In this document: piece by piece, positions 27,335-35,879 of the stretch
Layout of the letters: every line of letters starts with the position of its first letter
Position numbering within the stretch: position 1 is the stretch's first letter
Assembly (NCBI RefSeq): GCF_004006235.1
Contig: NZ_CP034753.1
Coordinates: 1,674,001-1,738,000, forward strand
Reading direction: 5' to 3'
Source of the DNA: Agromyces sp. LHK192
GTDB taxonomy: Bacteria > Actinomycetota > Actinomycetes > Actinomycetales > Microbacteriaceae
DNA length: 64,000 nt
Program-made: the position numbers and the translations under genes
Notes under the pieces: generated by a model
What the model was told of the DNA's origin: nothing
The model's database searches: none
Seen by the model: the letters and a program-made list of their open reading frames with translations, nothing else

Positions 27335-28214
27335 GCATCCGGTCGATGGCGTCCTCGCAGGTCTCGTCGTCGAATCGGAACCCGTCGGCCAGCAGCCGGT
27401 CGGGTCGCACCTTCTGGCTCGCGAGCAGCAGTTCGTCCGCCGCGGTTCCGAGGGCGAACTCGAGGAGCTTCTCGGGCGCGGGCACCGCGTACGGCCGACG
27501 CATCTTCTCGGCGAGGTGCGACATGATCCGATCGGCCGTGGCGGGCGTCGGACCGGCCAGGTTCACCGGGCCCGACAACGAGGACGCGTCGAGCAGGTGC
27601 TCGATCGCCCGGACCTCGTCGTGGTGCGAGATCCACGGCCAGTGCTGGCCGCCGGTGCCGAGCCGTCCGGCGACACCGAAGCGCGTCAGGGTGCGGATCC
27701 GCTTCATCGCGCCGCCGTCGCCGAGCACGACGCCGCTGCGGAACGTCACCGTCCGCGTCTCGTCGGGCGCGAGCGAGGCGGCGCGCTCCCAGCGCTCGAC
27801 GACGTCGGCCAGGAATCCCGCACCGGCGGGCGAGGACTCCGTGAGCGTCTCGGCCGGCCGGTCGCCGTAGACGCCGACGGCCGACGCGCTGAGGAACACG
27901 GCGGGCGGGCGCCGGGCCTTGCGCATCGCGTCGGCGAGCGTGCGCGTCGCGGTGATCCGCGAGGACAGGATCTCGGCGCGGTAGCGCTTGGTCCACGGCA
28001 GGTGCGCCAGCGACGCCCCGGAGAGGTTCACGACCGCGTCGACCCGGTCCATCACCGTGAAGTCGATGATGCCCGCGGCGGGCGACCACGCGGCCTCGTC
28101 GGCGGATTCGGCGCGTCGCCGGACCAGCCGCACGACCTCGTGTCCCGCGTCGCCGAGACGGGCGACGAGGGTCGAGCCGATGAAGCCGGATGCCCCGGCG
28201 ACGAGGATCCGCAC
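27306..28214 (-). CDS. TIGR01777-type sugar-nucleotide epimerase-like SDR protein
   Basis: 302 residues from GTG. GASGFIGSTLVARL is the NAD(P) site; SASAVGVYGDR, HWPWISHHDEV and the C-terminal LLASQKVRPDRLLADGF are marks of the TIGR01777 (SDR39U1, YfcH) group. Function in this group is largely unknown. It starts 1 bp after the OsmC stop, so the two form an operon. Confidence 0.9.
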   Translation of the reverse strand: MRILVAGASGFIGSTLVARLGDAGHEVVRLVRRRAESADEAAWSPAAGIIDFTVMDRVDAVVNLSGASLAHLPWTKRYRAEILSSRITATRTLADAMRKARRPPAVFLSASAVGVYGDRPAETLTESSPAGAGFLADVVERWERAASLAPDETRTVTFRSGVVLGDGGAMKRIRTLTRFGVAGRLGTGGQHWPWISHHDEVRAIEHLLDASSLSGPVNLAGPTPATADRIMSHLAEKMRRPYAVPAPEKLLEFALGTAADELLLASQKVRPDRLLADGFRFDDETCEDAIDRMLSEPRVPVR

Positions 28215-28215
28215 G

Positions 28216-28641
28216 TCAGGCGAGTTCGGCTTCGATCGTGATCGGGATGCCGGCGAGCGCCTGCGAGATCGGGCAGTTGCGCTTCGCGTCGTCGGCGAAC
28301 GCCTCGAACTCGTGCTCGCTCAAGCCGGGGACGCGCGCACTCACGAGCAGGTGGCTGCCGAGCACGCCCTTGCCGGCCTCGAAGGTCACCGCGGCCGTGG
28401 TCTGGATGCGGTCGGGCGTGTGCCCGGCACCGGTGAGCGCGTGGGACAATGCCATCGAGAAGCACGACGAGTGCGCCGCGGCGAGCAGCTCCTCGGGCGT
28501 GGTCGTCGAGGCCTGGCCGTCGGAGCGCGCCTTCCAGTTGACGGGGAACGTGGCGAGCTCGGAGGAATCGAGGGCGACGTCGCCCGATCCCTCGGTCAGC
28601 GAACCCGACCAGACGGTCGTGGACTCACTCGTGACGGCCAT
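28216..28641 (-). CDS. OsmC family peroxiredoxin
   Basis: 141 residues with GAGGAGGAA before the ATG. The peroxidatic cysteine is in AAHSSCFSMAL and the resolving one in KRNCPISQAL. OsmC/Ohr proteins reduce organic or fatty-acid hydroperoxides with lipoyl or dithiol reductants. It is the first gene of a pair with the epimerase-like gene. Confidence 0.92.
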   Translation of the reverse strand: MAVTSESTTVWSGSLTEGSGDVALDSSELATFPVNWKARSDGQASTTTPEELLAAAHSSCFSMALSHALTGAGHTPDRIQTTAAVTFEAGKGVLGSHLLVSARVPGLSEHEFEAFADDAKRNCPISQALAGIPITIEAELA

Positions 28642-28719
28642 GCGTTCCTCCTCGATTGCGCGAACGGCCAGCCTACCGAGGCGGGAGGGCCGCCCGGAAG
28701 AGCGGCGCCCCGGTCGGCC

Positions 28720-29199
28720 TCATGCCTGGCGGATCACCCGTGCCCGCACGAGCCACACGTACATCACGCAGCCGAGGCAGAACCCGAACGCCGCGTTGAG
28801 GAACGCCGCCGCGAACGCGATCGCCGCCGCGATCGGCACCGCTCCGGCGACGCCGAACGTGCCGAGCAGCACCCCGGCGATCGTGACGGCGAAGCCGACG
28901 CCCTGCGCGAAGGTCGGGGGCCGCGGGTCCTCGAGTCCGGACGGGGCAGCGAGACGCGGCCGGACGAGCTTCCGGAAGACGAGTCCCCACGGGGACCTCG
29001 CGACGCCGGCCACGGCGCCCCAGGCGAACAGGGCGGCGAGCGCGGCCAGGAGGATCCACGCGGCGAGGGTGGCGCCGGCCGTGCCGAGCACCACGACGAC
29101 CAGCAGCAGCGCCGACGTGATCGCGGCGGCGAAGCGCGGCCCGCGTGGGTCGATCCGGTCCGGCGCCCGCGTTCCGACGGGTGGTTCAGGCTGAGGCAT
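28720..29199 (-). CDS. DUF4395 membrane protein
   Basis: 159 residues: four predicted membrane helices and the family signature NAAFGFCLGCVMYVW near the C-terminus with its CxxC pair. DUF4395 proteins often sit beside thioredoxin-like genes, as here, where the start overlaps the thioredoxin gene by 14 bp. A membrane redox partner role is inferred. Confidence 0.85.
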   Translation of the reverse strand: MPQPEPPVGTRAPDRIDPRGPRFAAAITSALLLVVVVLGTAGATLAAWILLAALAALFAWGAVAGVARSPWGLVFRKLVRPRLAAPSGLEDPRPPTFAQGVGFAVTIAGVLLGTFGVAGAVPIAAAIAFAAAFLNAAFGFCLGCVMYVWLVRARVIRQA

Positions 29200-29656
29200 G
29201 GCGGCTCCCGTCCGGGCTGGTGGTCGCGAGGCGTTCGACGAGGGGCACGAGTTCGCCGTCGCGCGGGACTCCGCCGATGCGCGCGATCTCGGTGCCGGTC
29301 GCGTCGAGCACGAGGGTGGTCGGGGTCTGGAGCACGTCGAAGCGGTCGGCGAGCCTCGCATCGGCGGTCAGGTCGATCTCGACGTGACGGACACCGGTGT
29401 GCTCCGCGGCGAGCGCGTCGAGCCGGCGGGCCACGCCCGGGCACCGGCTGCAGAACTCGGTGGAGAACTGGACGAGCGTGGCCGCGCTGCCCAGGGCGCC
29501 GCGGGTGAGCCCGAGGGCGTCCGCCGCCGTGGCGGAGGCATCCGGTCGGGATGCCGTCGCGCGCAGTCGGCCGTCGCGTGCGCGCAGCGCGACTCCGGCC
29601 ACCGAGGTGAGCGCGACCAGCGCGATCGCCGCTCCGGCCGCAGTGCTCCAATCCAT
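29186..29656 (-). CDS. Membrane-anchored thioredoxin-like protein
   Basis: 156 residues. An N-terminal hydrophobic helix (about 5-24) anchors a thioredoxin fold with active site FCSRCPG and cis-Pro in QTPTTLVLD. It probably reduces or oxidises disulfides at the outer membrane face. TAGCAT (29663-29668, minus strand) ends 6 nt before the ATG: leaderless. Coupled to DUF4395. Confidence 0.88.
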   Translation of the reverse strand: MDWSTAAGAAIALVALTSVAGVALRARDGRLRATASRPDASATAADALGLTRGALGSAATLVQFSTEFCSRCPGVARRLDALAAEHTGVRHVEIDLTADARLADRFDVLQTPTTLVLDATGTEIARIGGVPRDGELVPLVERLATTSPDGSRHASA

Positions 29657-29748
29657 GTCGGGATGCTAGGCGCGCGCGACCCGCCCCCCGCGCAGTGTGA
29701 CGTCGGGTGACACGCGATCGGTCGGGCCGGGCGGGCCCGGACGCGGTC

Positions 29749-29754
29749 TAGCAT
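29749..29754 (+). promoter_or_regulatory. -10 element of thyA-folA, leaderless
   Basis: TAGCAT, 7 nt before the GTG of thyA; there is no ribosome site. The gap to the divergent thioredoxin gene is only 105 bp. Confidence 0.6.
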
Positions 29755-29761
29755 CGAAGGC

Positions 29762-30571
29762 GTGAGCCAGGCGATCGCGACCCCGTACGAAGACCTCTTG
29801 CGCGACACGCTCGCGCACGGCACCCACAAGGACGACCGCACCGGAACCGGCACGACCAGCGTGTTCGGTCGCCAGATCCGGTTCGACCTGTCCGAGGGAT
29901 TCCCGCTCATCACGACGAAGCGGGTGCACTTCAAGTCGATCGCGGTCGAGTTGCTGTGGTTCCTCCGCGGCGACTCGAACGTGTCGTGGCTCCGCGAGCG
30001 CGGCGTCACCATCTGGGACGAATGGGCCGATGAACAGGGCGACCTCGGTCCGGTCTACGGCGTGCAGTGGCGGTCGTGGCCGACCCCGGGCGGCGACACC
30101 ATCGACCAGATCGCGCAGGTGATCGACCAGATCCGCACGAACCCCGACTCGCGCCGGCTCATCGTGTCGGCCTGGAACCCGGCCGACATCCCCGACATGG
30201 CCCTCGCGCCGTGCCATGCGCTGTTCCAGTTCTACGTCGCCGACGGCCGCCTCAGCTGCCAGCTCTACCAGCGCAGCGCCGACCTCTTCCTCGGCGTGCC
30301 GTTCAACATCGCCTCGTACGCCCTGCTCACGCTCATGGTCGCGCAGCAGACCGGCCTCGAACCGGGCGACTTCGTCTGGACCGGCGGCGACTGCCACATC
30401 TACGACAACCACCGCGAACAGGTCGCCGAGCAGCTCGGGCGCGAGCCGTATCCGTACCCGACGCTGCGGTTCCGGCGGAAGCCCGACTCGATCCTCGACT
30501 ACGACTTCGAGGACTTCGAGCTGGTCGACTACGAGCACCACCCCGCCATCCGTGCGGCCGTCGCCGTCTGA
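29762..30571 (+). CDS. thyA: Thymidylate synthase
   Basis: 269 residues from [16 protein letters not shown] (phosphate-binding Arg), [12 protein letters not shown] (catalytic Cys) and [12 protein letters not shown] are diagnostic. It methylates dUMP using methylene-tetrahydrofolate, producing dihydrofolate. folA starts on its stop codon (TGATG), so the enzyme that recycles the dihydrofolate is made in a coupled way. Confidence 0.98.
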   Translation: MSQAIATPYEDLLRDTLAHGTHKDDRTGTGTTSVFGRQIRFDLSEGFPLITTKRVHFKSIAVELLWFLRGDSNVSWLRERGVTIWDEWADEQGDLGPVYGVQWRSWPTPGGDTIDQIAQVIDQIRTNPDSRRLIVSAWNPADIPDMALAPCHALFQFYVADGRLSCQLYQRSADLFLGVPFNIASYALLTLMVAQQTGLEPGDFVWTGGDCHIYDNHREQVAEQLGREPYPYPTLRFRRKPDSILDYDFEDFELVDYEHHPAIRAAVAV

Positions 30572-31083
30572 TGGCGCGGATCGGCCTCATCTGGGCGCAG
30601 GCGCACGACCGTGTGATCGGCCGCGACGGGCGGATGCCGTGGCACCTCCCCGAGGACCTCGCGCACTTCCGGCAGCTCACCGACGGATGCCCGGTCGTCA
30701 TGGGCCGCCGCACCTGGGACTCGCTGCCTGAGCGGTTCCGCCCGCTCCCAGGTCGGCGCAACCTCGTCGTGACGCGGCAGGCCGACTGGGCGGCCGAGGG
30801 CGCGGAGCGCGCGGCATCCGTCGACGAGGCGCTCGCGCTCGCCGGATCGGGCCGATCGGATGCGGCGTGGACCTGGGTCATCGGCGGCGCCGAGGTATAC
30901 CGACAGGTGCTGCCGAGCGCCGACCGGCTCGAGGTCACCGAGATCGACCTCGAGGTCGCCGGCGATGCGTACGCGCCGGAGGTGGACGAGGGCTGGCGGC
31001 TCGAGGCATCCGACCCGGTCGACGGGTGGCTGGTCTCGCGCACCGGCATCCGCTACGCGTTCCGCGCCTACGCGCGCGGCTGA
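30571..31083 (+). CDS. folA: Dihydrofolate reductase
   Basis: 170 residues. IGLIWAQAHDRVIGRDGRMPWHLPEDL holds the substrate-site acid; VVMGRRTWDSLP and WVIGGAEVY are NADPH-binding. It reduces the dihydrofolate made by ThyA. The start overlaps the thyA stop. Confidence 0.97.
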   Translation: MARIGLIWAQAHDRVIGRDGRMPWHLPEDLAHFRQLTDGCPVVMGRRTWDSLPERFRPLPGRRNLVVTRQADWAAEGAERAASVDEALALAGSGRSDAAWTWVIGGAEVYRQVLPSADRLEVTEIDLEVAGDAYAPEVDEGWRLEASDPVDGWLVSRTGIRYAFRAYARG

Positions 31084-31121
31084 CGGCTCCCTGCGAGCGC
31101 ATCCCGGTCCGTCCGTACCGA

Positions 31122-31127
31122 TAGCCT
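31122..31127 (+). promoter_or_regulatory. -10 element of dapA, leaderless
   Basis: TAGCCT ends 7 nt before the GTG start of dapA, with no Shine-Dalgarno between. Confidence 0.6.
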
Positions 31128-31134
31128 GTAGGGC

Positions 31135-32109
31135 GTGACTCAAGAGAACCCCTTCGGACAAGTGCTCGTCGCGCTCGTCACGCCGATGACGGCGGACGGC
31201 GAAGTCGATTGGCCCGGGGTCGAGAAGCACATCGACGACGTCATCACGGCCGGGGCCGACGGCATCGTCGTCACGGGCACCACCGGCGAGACGTCCACGC
31301 TCACCGACGCCGAGAAGCTCCGCCTCGTCGAGGTCGGCAAGGAGGTGGCCGCGGGTCGCGCCAGCATCATCACCGGCGGCGGATCGAACGAGACCGCGCA
31401 CGCGATCGAGCTGTACCGCGCGAGCGAGAAGGCCGGCGCCGACGGCATCATGATCGTCACGCCGTACTACAACAAGCCGACGCAGGCGGGCATCCTGACG
31501 CACTTCCGGCTCGTCGCCGACGCGACCGACCTGCCGGTGATCCTGTACGACATCCCGGGCCGCACCGGGGTTCCGATCGAGTACGAGACGATCCTGCGGC
31601 TCGCCAAGCACCCGAACATCCTCGCCGTGAAGGACGCCAAGGGGAACTTCAGCGAGGTCAGCCGGGTGCTGAACCAGACCGACCTGCTCTACTTCTCGGG
31701 CGACGACGCGAACGCGCTGCCGCACCTGTCGATCGGGGCCACAGGCCTCATCGGCGTCACCGCGAACATCGCGCCGGCGCCGTACCGCACCATCGTCGAC
31801 GCCGTGAACCGCGGCGACCTGAAGGCCGCGACCGAGGCGCACATGCAGCTCGAACCGCTCGTGCGAGCCGTCATGACCCACGTGCCGGGCACCGTCGCGG
31901 CCAAGTACATCCTCCACGGACTCGGCCGCATCTCGAGCCCCCGCGTGCGCCTGCCGCTCGTCGGGCCCGAGGAGTGGGAGGCCGCCCTCATCGAGGACGA
32001 GATCGACCACGTCACGGGCATCCCGGGCGTCGACTTCCACAACTTCCGCCCCGACCGCAACGCGGCCGCGGGCGGTGCGCTGCCGAAGGTCGCGGGCACG
32101 ACCCGCTGA
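31135..32109 (+). CDS. dapA: 4-hydroxy-tetrahydrodipicolinate synthase
   Basis: 324 residues from GTG. Class I aldolase: GTTGETSTL (pyruvate site), TPYYNKP (catalytic Tyr), LYDIPGRTG and the Schiff-base lysine in ILAVKDAKG. It condenses pyruvate and aspartate semialdehyde, the first committed step of DAP/lysine synthesis. It is followed by rnj in the order common to actinobacteria. Confidence 0.98.
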   Translation: MTQENPFGQVLVALVTPMTADGEVDWPGVEKHIDDVITAGADGIVVTGTTGETSTLTDAEKLRLVEVGKEVAAGRASIITGGGSNETAHAIELYRASEKAGADGIMIVTPYYNKPTQAGILTHFRLVADATDLPVILYDIPGRTGVPIEYETILRLAKHPNILAVKDAKGNFSEVSRVLNQTDLLYFSGDDANALPHLSIGATGLIGVTANIAPAPYRTIVDAVNRGDLKAATEAHMQLEPLVRAVMTHVPGTVAAKYILHGLGRISSPRVRLPLVGPEEWEAALIEDEIDHVTGIPGVDFHNFRPDRNAAAGGALPKVAGTTR

Positions 32110-32176
32110 CGGCGGCATCCGACATCGCGGCGCGCGTGCGCCGCACAACTGCACACGGAAAGACAAGGGGGGCTCC

Positions 32177-33853
32177 ATGCCCGACGTCATCATCGATCCC
32201 GCACCGCTCGAGGCCGGGACGCTCCGCATCATCCCGATCGGCGGCCTGGGGGAGGTCGGCCGCAACATGACGAGCTACGAGCTCGACGGGAAGATCCTCA
32301 TCGTCGACTGCGGCGTGCTGTTCCCCGAGGAGCACCAGCCGGGCGTCGACCTGATCCTGCCCGACTTCGGATTCCTCAGGGAACGGCTCGACGACGTCGT
32401 CGGGGTCGTGCTCACGCACGGCCACGAGGACCACATCGGCGCGGTGCCGTACCTCCTGAAGCTGCGCGGCGACATCCCGCTCATCGGCTCGACGCTCACG
32501 CTCGCACTGGTGGAGGCGAAGCTCAAGGAGCACCGCATCCAGCCGTACAGCCTGACGGTCGCCGAGGGCCAGCGCGAGCAGCTCGGCCCGTTCGGCCTCG
32601 AGTTCGTCGCCGTGAACCACTCCATCCCCGACGCGCTCGCGGTCGCGATCAAGACGAGCGCCGGCACGGTGCTCGCCACCGGCGACTTCAAGATGGACCA
32701 GCTGCCGCTGGACGACCGCCTCACCGACCTCCGCGAGTTCGCGCGGCTCGGCAAGGAGGGCGTCGACCTGTTCATGGTGGACTCGACCAACGCGGACGTC
32801 CCGGGGTTCACGCCGCTCGAACGTGAGATCGGCCCCGTGCTCGACCAGGTGATCTCGCGCGCGCCGAAGAAGGTCGTCGTGGCGAGCTTCTCGAGCCATG
32901 TGCACCGCGTGCAGCAGGTGCTCGACGCCGCCCACGCGAACGGGCGCCGGGTGGCGCTCCTCGGCCGGAGCATGGTGCGCAACATGACGATCGCGGAGCA
33001 GCTCGGCTTCCTGAAGGTCCCCGAGGGCGTGCTCGTCGACTACAAGAAGGCCGGCGACATCCCCGACGAGCGGATCGTGTACATGTCGACGGGTTCGCAG
33101 GGCGAGCCGATGGCGGTGCTCAGCCGCATGGCGAACCGCGACCACCAGATCGAGGTGGGCGAGGGCGACACGGTCATCCTCGCGTCGAGCCTGATCCCGG
33201 GCAACGAGAACGCGGTCTACCGGGTCATCGACGGCCTGACCAAGATCGGCGCGAACGTCGTGCACAAGGGCAACGCGAAGGTGCACGTCTCCGGTCACGC
33301 CGCCGCCGGCGAGCTCCTGTACTGCTACAACATCCTGCGGCCGCGCAACGTGCTGCCGATCCACGGCGAGTACCGGCACCTGATGGCGAACGCGAAGCTC
33401 GCGCGCGACACCGGCATCCCCGCCGAGCGCACCTTCATCGGCGAGAACGGCACGGTGTTCGATCTCCGCGACGGCGACGTGCGCGTCGTCGGCCAGCTCG
33501 ACCTCGGGTTCGTGTACGTCGACGGGTCGACCGTGGGCGAGATCACCGACGCCGACCTCAAGGACCGCCGGATCCTCGCCGAGGAGGGATTCATCTCCGT
33601 GATCGTCGTCGTCGACGCGAACACCGGCCGGGTCATCTCCGGTCCCGAGATCCACGCGCGCGGGTTCGCCGAGGACGATGCCGTCTTCGAGGACGTCAAG
33701 CCCAAGATCATCTCGGCGCTGGCGGATGCCGCCCACGACGGCGTGCGCGACTCGCACGCGCTCCAGCAGATCGTGCGGCGCACGGTGGGCACGTGGGTGA
33801 GTCGGCGGCTCCGCCGGCGGCCGATGCTCGTGCCGCTGGTCATCGAGGCGTAG
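32177..33853 (+). CDS. rnj: Ribonuclease J
   Basis: 558 residues; AAGGGGGG before the ATG. Metallo-beta-lactamase motif THGHEDHIGA, ATGDFKMDQ, the beta-CASP part with SFSSHVHRVQQ and SGHAAAGELLY, and a C-terminal dimerisation region. It has 5'-3' exo- and endonuclease activity in mRNA decay and rRNA maturation. With pnp 24 kb away, this window holds both main decay exonucleases. Confidence 0.97.
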   Translation: MPDVIIDPAPLEAGTLRIIPIGGLGEVGRNMTSYELDGKILIVDCGVLFPEEHQPGVDLILPDFGFLRERLDDVVGVVLTHGHEDHIGAVPYLLKLRGDIPLIGSTLTLALVEAKLKEHRIQPYSLTVAEGQREQLGPFGLEFVAVNHSIPDALAVAIKTSAGTVLATGDFKMDQLPLDDRLTDLREFARLGKEGVDLFMVDSTNADVPGFTPLEREIGPVLDQVISRAPKKVVVASFSSHVHRVQQVLDAAHANGRRVALLGRSMVRNMTIAEQLGFLKVPEGVLVDYKKAGDIPDERIVYMSTGSQGEPMAVLSRMANRDHQIEVGEGDTVILASSLIPGNENAVYRVIDGLTKIGANVVHKGNAKVHVSGHAAAGELLYCYNILRPRNVLPIHGEYRHLMANAKLARDTGIPAERTFIGENGTVFDLRDGDVRVVGQLDLGFVYVDGSTVGEITDADLKDRRILAEEGFISVIVVVDANTGRVISGPEIHARGFAEDDAVFEDVKPKIISALADAAHDGVRDSHALQQIVRRTVGTWVSRRLRRRPMLVPLVIEA

Positions 33854-33899
33854 CCGAGATGACGGATCGGCAGCGTATCGAGTCGTAGCGCCGCGGGAT

Positions 33900-33916
33900 C
33901 ATCCCCACGGGGGATG
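33900..33916 (+). terminator. Hairpin after rnj
   Basis: CATCCCC / GGGGATG with the 3-nt loop ACG, extendable by two weaker pairs, 46 bp after the rnj stop. A possible -10 (TAGGTT) for the next operon follows at about 33939. Confidence 0.6.
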
Positions 33917-33996
33917 GTGCCGCGCCGCGCCGCGGCCCTAGGTTGGGGGAGGCCGCCTGCCCGAAGGCATTCGTTTCCCTACACGAGAGGGCCGAC

Positions 33997-35085
33997 GTGA
34001 ACGTCGCTCGCACCTGGGTGTTCCCGATCCTCCGCATCGTCCTCGTCGCCGTGGTCGCGGTCGCGCTGGTGAAGCTGGCGTTCTTCCCGGATCGGCAGGC
34101 CGAGGACGGCGGATCCGCGAACCCGACCGGCACGGTCGCCGAGCCGGAGGTGGCGGTCGTGCGCGGTTCGATCGCGAACGACCTCGTGCTGTCGGGCACG
34201 GTCGACGCGGACGCCCCGGTGGCCGCGAAGGCGACCGGCAGCGGCACGGTCGATGAGATCTTCGTCGCGCAGGGCGCCGCCGTCGTCGCCGGCGAGGTCC
34301 TGTACGACATCAAGGTGCAGAACGAGGTCGAGCCGGTCGAAGCGGCCGGGCCCGACGGCGTCCCCGTCGTGACGGTGCCGAAGACGACCTATCGCTATGA
34401 GCAGGTGGTCGCCCCGATCGCCGGCGTGGTCTCCGTCCTCGACGTGCTGCCCGGGCAGTCCGTCGCGATCGGCGACGCGAGGGCGAGCGTCGCACCGCCG
34501 ACGTTCAGCGTCACGGCGGCCGTCAGCCCCGAGCAGCAGTACCGCCTGACGGATGCCCCGGCGCAGGCGACGGTCGAGATCGCGGGCGGTCCGGCGCCGT
34601 TCACCTGCGGAGGGCTCGTGATCACGGCATCGGGCGGTGCCGGGGGTTCGGTCGGCACCTCCGGGGCCGACGGCGGAGCGGGCACGGGCGCCCCGACGGC
34701 CGGTGCGGGCGGCGGTTCCGGAGCGACCGTGCGGTGCACGGTCCCGTCGGACGTGCGCGTCTTCCCGGGCCTGACCGCGGCCGTCACCGTCTCGGCCGGC
34801 GTGGCCGACGGCGTGCTCGTGGTCCCGACCACCGCCGTCGAGGGCGGCGCGGAGACCGGCACGGTCTGGGTCGTCCAGCCCGACGGCGAGCGCGTGGAGG
34901 CCGCCGTGCGCCTGGGACTGACCGACGGTGCGCTGGTCGAGGTGGTCGAGGGCCTGGCCGAGGGTGACACGGTGCTCCAATTCGTGCCCGGCGCTCCCGC
35001 GGTGCCACCGGGCATGGAGGGGTGCGACACGATGCCCGACGGCATGATCATCTGCGCCGGCTCTGCCGCAGGGTCCATGGGCTGA
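33997..35085 (+). CDS. MacA/HlyD-like periplasmic adaptor of an ABC exporter
   Basis: 362 residues from GTG with GAGAGG upstream. An N-terminal membrane helix (about 5-28), a split lipoyl/barrel-sandwich region (VDEIFVAQGAAVVAGEVLYDIK and VVAPIAGVVSVLDVLPGQSV), a beta-barrel half and a membrane-proximal end. A Gly/Ala-rich insert at about 215-242 (GGAGGSVGTSGADGG) is flanked by Cys in FTCGGL and VRCTVP, which may form a disulfide. It is coupled to ATPase and permease. Cargo unknown. Confidence 0.85.
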   Translation: MNVARTWVFPILRIVLVAVVAVALVKLAFFPDRQAEDGGSANPTGTVAEPEVAVVRGSIANDLVLSGTVDADAPVAAKATGSGTVDEIFVAQGAAVVAGEVLYDIKVQNEVEPVEAAGPDGVPVVTVPKTTYRYEQVVAPIAGVVSVLDVLPGQSVAIGDARASVAPPTFSVTAAVSPEQQYRLTDAPAQATVEIAGGPAPFTCGGLVITASGGAGGSVGTSGADGGAGTGAPTAGAGGGSGATVRCTVPSDVRVFPGLTAAVTVSAGVADGVLVVPTTAVEGGAETGTVWVVQPDGERVEAAVRLGLTDGALVEVVEGLAEGDTVLQFVPGAPAVPPGMEGCDTMPDGMIICAGSAAGSMG

Positions 35086-35879
35086 TGCGCCTGCTCGAAG
35101 CGGCCGGCGTGGGCCGCACGGTGCGCCTGCCGGACGGTCGACCGCTGCCGATCCTCGAAGGGGTCGACCTGCTGATCGACGAGGGCGATCGGCTGTCGAT
35201 CGTCGGGCGCTCGGGGTCGGGCAAGTCGACCCTGCTCAACGTGCTCGGACTGCTCGATTCGCCGACCGAGGGCGAACTCGAGTTCCTCGGGCGCGACATG
35301 CGCCGGCTCGGCACGGGCACGCGGGACCGCATGCGAGGCCGCGAGATCGGATTCGTGTTCCAGCAGTTCAACCTGCTGCCGGGACGCACGGCCCTCGAGA
35401 ACGTCCAGACGCCGCTGCTGTACTCGGGCGGCCGCCAGTTCTGGAAGCGCGCCGCGATCGCCGCCGAGATGCTCGATCGCGTCGGCCTCTCCGAGCGGAT
35501 GCAGGCCAAGCCCGAGCGGCTGTCCGGCGGCGAGCAGCAGCGCGTCGCCATCGCCCGGGCATTGGTGCGGCGACCGCGGCTCATCCTCGCGGACGAGCCG
35601 ACCGGGGCGCTCGACCTCGAGACCGGGGCATCCGTCATGGCGCTCATCGAATCGGTGGCCGCCGAGTCCGGAGCCGCCCTGGTGACGATCACGCACGATC
35701 CGGCGATCGCCGCGCGCGCGACCCGACGTCTTCGACTGGCGGGCGGGCGACTGGAGCCGCTGGATGCCCCGCCGCCGGTCGCGCCGCCGCAGTCCGTCGC
35801 CCACGCACCGGTGTCGGCGTTCGGCCACGCGGCGGGGGGCCGAACCGGCATGGTCGTCGCGGGGGAGGGGCCGGCGTGA
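35085..35879 (+). CDS. ABC transporter ATP-binding protein, MacB/LolD type
   Basis: 264 residues; the ATG overlaps the adaptor stop (TGATG). Walker A GRSGSGKST, Q-loop FVFQQFNLLPGRTALENV, signature LSGGEQQRVAIARAL, Walker B LILADEPTGALD and H-loop THDP. The last 35 residues are a Pro/Ala-rich tail. It powers the permease encoded next. Confidence 0.95.
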   Translation: MRLLEAAGVGRTVRLPDGRPLPILEGVDLLIDEGDRLSIVGRSGSGKSTLLNVLGLLDSPTEGELEFLGRDMRRLGTGTRDRMRGREIGFVFQQFNLLPGRTALENVQTPLLYSGGRQFWKRAAIAAEMLDRVGLSERMQAKPERLSGGEQQRVAIARALVRRPRLILADEPTGALDLETGASVMALIESVAAESGAALVTITHDPAIAARATRRLRLAGGRLEPLDAPPPVAPPQSVAHAPVSAFGHAAGGRTGMVVAGEGPA

